From: Cytobacillus citreus
Lineage (GTDB): Bacteria; Bacillota; Bacilli; Bacillales; Cytobacillaceae
Length of the DNA stretch: 64,000 nucleotides
Direction: 5' to 3'
Assembly (NCBI RefSeq): GCF_018343665.1
Contig: NZ_JAGYPM010000001.1
Coordinates: 407,239-471,238 of the forward strand
The position numbers and the translations under genes were made by a program. The notes below the pieces were generated by a model that saw only the letters and a list, made by a program, of their open reading frames with translations, was not told where the DNA came from and did no database searches. Shown here piece after piece: positions 62,545 through 64,000 of the stretch. The stretch's first letter is position 1. Each line of letters starts with the position of its first letter.

Positions 62545-62835
62545 ATGAAATCTTTGCAGGATGCTTTATATAATTGGCTTACCATTAAAATTGTTATCAA
62601 TGACCGGCCTAGTGACACTGCGGCTGCTGAAACTGAAAAAATGTTTATAGGTATGCTTATTGATGAACATGGATTATCTAATATTGAAATAGAAAAAGAT
62701 GAGATCATGTATTATGTACATTATGATCAGAACGGGGAAAGAAAAAAATCACGATTCCCTAGAGAGTTAATAGAAGTTATGTTAAATCAAATCAATTTAG
62801 AGCCTGAAAAGTACGTGAATTACCCAGAAGACTAA
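62545..62835 (+). CDS. Conserved hypothetical protein downstream of ylaH
   Basis: A 96-residue soluble acidic protein (MKSLQDALYNWLTIKIVIND; MFIGMLIDEHGLSNIEIEKD; PRELIEVMLNQINLEPEKY). I do not recognise the family; composition and tight coupling to ylaH indicate a real gene. ATG with TTGGAG. Ends before a strong terminator. Confidence 0.75.
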   Translation: MKSLQDALYNWLTIKIVINDRPSDTAAAETEKMFIGMLIDEHGLSNIEIEKDEIMYYVHYDQNGERKKSRFPRELIEVMLNQINLEPEKYVNYPED

Positions 62836-62857
62836 GGTTCTACTGTTTATATTAGAA

Positions 62858-62897
62858 AAGCCGCTCGTATTTTTAAATGAGCGGCTCTTTTATTTAG
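62858..62897. terminator. Bidirectional terminator
   Basis: AAAAGCCGCTC / GAGCGGCTCTTTT hairpin with inner ATTT / AAAT pairing. Confidence 0.9.
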
Positions 62898-62914
62898 ATA
62901 AAAATAAAAGTTTT

Positions 62915-63016
62915 CTCGAGCTAGAGCAAAGTCTAGCTATAAAAGGAAGGCTTTAATATCGCATTCATCGTAAAACCTTAGAGAAGCTTTGGAAGGAAGT
63001 GGCGTTTTTGTAGCGC
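62915..63016 (+). repeat. R1 repeat, degenerate copy
   Basis: Contains AAGTCTAGCTATAAAAGGAAGG and GAGAAGCTTTGGAAGG, matching the borders and core of the R1 family; ends at GGCGTTTTTG. Confidence 0.5.
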
Positions 63017-63024
63017 AATTTATA

Positions 63025-63225
63025 TCACCATTCCTCTTCTTTCACTTTACTTTGGTATAGTTTAAAGCTTCCTGTTTCAATTCTTTTTTGAGTTTTAGTC
63101 GTTATTCTTGCTTCGCAATCTTTACACATATAAGTATGGATTGGGCGGTTTCGTAGCCTTTTTGCTTGAAGGGACTCATCTTCAATCGATTCGATTTTAT
63201 CACATAGAACACATTTTACTCTCAT
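63025..63225 (-). CDS. ylaI: YlaI-like zinc-ribbon protein (DUF2197)
   Basis: A 66-residue protein with C-x2-C pairs KCVLCDK (Cys5, Cys8) and MCKDCEARI (about 34 and 37), the DUF2197/YlaI pattern. Likely zinc-binding; function unknown. ATG 63225 follows GAGGTG by six bases; a longer frame upstream lacks a ribosome site. Confidence 0.85.
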   Translation of the reverse strand: MRVKCVLCDKIESIEDESLQAKRLRNRPIHTYMCKDCEARITTKTQKRIETGSFKLYQSKVKEEEW

Positions 63226-63410
63226 ATGGACACCTCTATTAAATTTTATATTAGTCTTTTCAAATATTTTGAACATAAATTCATTCTTTTCCTGTTATTG
63301 TTTAATTATATAATATGTAACGATTCATATCGACTTACTTTCATTAAAAATGAATAAGTTGAAAATTAATCTTTGTCATAATATGATAATTTTATAAAGG
63401 AGGTATCATT

Positions 63411-63866
63411 ATGGCTAATCAAGTAGAACCAAAATTGATCAAAGCTTTATTGGATAAACTACAGCAGGAACAATTTTGTACTCTAGCAACGATTGACTTT
63501 GAATATGGCGGTCCAAATGTAAGTGCAATATCATGGGTATTTGCTAAAAATGAGGAGACTATTTATTTTGCTGTTGATAATCGGTCTCGAATTGTTCAAA
63601 ACATAAAGGCGAATAATAAAGTAGTCATTAATTTGATTGCGAATGAATCTACATATTCTATTAGCGGAAATGCTTCTGTTAAAGCAGAGAAACTAGAGGG
63701 TGTGCCTTTGAAGTTGGCTCTAATTGAAGTAGCTATTAAAGAGGTTCGTGATGTTATGTTTTACGGCTCAAAAATCGTATCCGAACCGCAATATGATAAA
63801 ACATATGATAAGATCGCTGCTACTCGTTTAGATAAACAAGTAATGGCTGCAATGAAAAACGCTTAG
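63411..63866 (+). CDS. ylaL: Pyridoxamine 5'-phosphate oxidase-like protein YlaL
   Basis: A 151-residue split-barrel flavin-binding-fold protein (QFCTLATIDFEYGGPNVSAI; TIYFAVDNRSRIVQNIKANN; SISGNASVKAE). Member of the PNPOx-like superfamily; flavin or heme use and substrate unknown. Corresponds to ylaL by synteny. ATG with AAAGGAGG. A CGCTTAG / CTAAGCG hairpin overlaps the stop codon. Confidence 0.8.
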   Translation: MANQVEPKLIKALLDKLQQEQFCTLATIDFEYGGPNVSAISWVFAKNEETIYFAVDNRSRIVQNIKANNKVVINLIANESTYSISGNASVKAEKLEGVPLKLALIEVAIKEVRDVMFYGSKIVSEPQYDKTYDKIAATRLDKQVMAAMKNA

Positions 63867-63925
63867 TCCTGATGGGCTAAGCGTCTACTTAATATCTTAA
63901 ACGAAATTATTCTGAGCTGCAAAAA

Positions 63926-64000
63926 TTAGTCATGTTTATCCTTGTAATAATTAGATTGTGTATCTTGTTGTTTTTCCAACTTTTGTTCATCCTTATTATT
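63926..64000 (-). CDS. C-terminal end of a Gln/Lys-rich protein, possibly YlaJ-like lipoprotein (partial)
   Basis: Minus-strand frame enters from the window edge and reads NNKDEQKLEKQQDTQSNYYK then DKHD and TAA. Only 24 residues are visible. The hydrophilic tail and synteny (ylaJ lies near ylaI and ylaL in B. subtilis) suggest a YhcN/YlaJ-type sporulation lipoprotein, but this rests mainly on position. Confidence 0.4.
   Translation of the reverse strand, partial: NNKDEQKLEKQQDTQSNYYKDKHD

Overview
The window is chromosomal DNA from a low-GC, spore-forming, motile, aerobic Bacillaceae bacterium (Bacillus sensu lato). This rests on AT-rich sequence, strong AGGAGG-type ribosome binding sites with frequent GTG and TTG starts, U-tailed hairpin terminators, and gene order that follows the ykv-ykw-yku-ykn-ykr-pdh-ykt-yla segment of the Bacillus subtilis chromosome. 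It is core chromosome, with no prophage, integron, rRNA, tRNA or CRISPR array seen. Names marked as syntenic come from protein recognition plus this gene order.

Layout. 0.1-9.1 kb: MFS exporter, KinD-like kinase, MhqR-like regulator, M3 oligopeptidase, ClpE behind two CtsR boxes, YkvI. 9.2-17.9 kb: lipoproteins, a CPBP protease, YkvS, a PilZ-like protein, and decayed genes including the tail of PTS enzyme I at the place where B. subtilis has ptsGHI; then YkwC, small proteins and an RDD protein. 18-31 kb: CheV, YkyB, a PAS plus PAS-GGDEF-EAL pair, YkuE, FadH (FadR box), AspA, YkuI, a thioredoxin-like protein, YkuJ, YkzF, DarB (YkuL), CcpC. 31.7-39.4 kb: peroxiredoxin YkuU, thiol oxidoreductase YkuV, ABC exporter YknUV, an AraC remnant, DapL with a wrecked dapF, KtrC. 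39.6-46 kb: RNase J1 with RpoY, EamA transporter, YkrA, peptide deformylase, a YjcZ-type spore peptide, YkyA. 46-52 kb: a 1.2 kb repeat-filled spacer and pdhABCD. 52-64 kb: small proteins, the dual-function RNA SR1 with its peptide SR1P, SpeA, a nitronate monooxygenase-like enzyme, YktA, YktB, YkzI, SuhB, YlaF, TypA, YlaH, YlaI, YlaL and the edge of a lipoprotein gene.

Themes. Central carbon control is dense: pyruvate dehydrogenase, CcpC (citrate cycle repressor), SR1/SR1P with a cre site, DarB (c-di-AMP) and KtrC (potassium). c-di-GMP proteins (GGDEF-EAL, YkuI, PilZ-like) and CheV suggest motility and surface control.

Repeats. Four families sit between genes. R1 is the 'GTCTAGCTCC' family, about 85-300 bp. 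R2 is about 105-137 bp, eight copies all in + orientation, ending in a terminator-like hairpin whose stem shows compensatory changes. R3 is a GC-richer family ending in GGAAATCAACA. M1 is a 144-190 bp element in three copies, each directly 3' of TTTAT, resembling non-autonomous IS200/IS605 derivatives; one copy interrupts an R3 repeat. The most promising leads for something undescribed are R2 and M1. The rest is mostly well-conserved housekeeping sequence with several clear pseudogenes.
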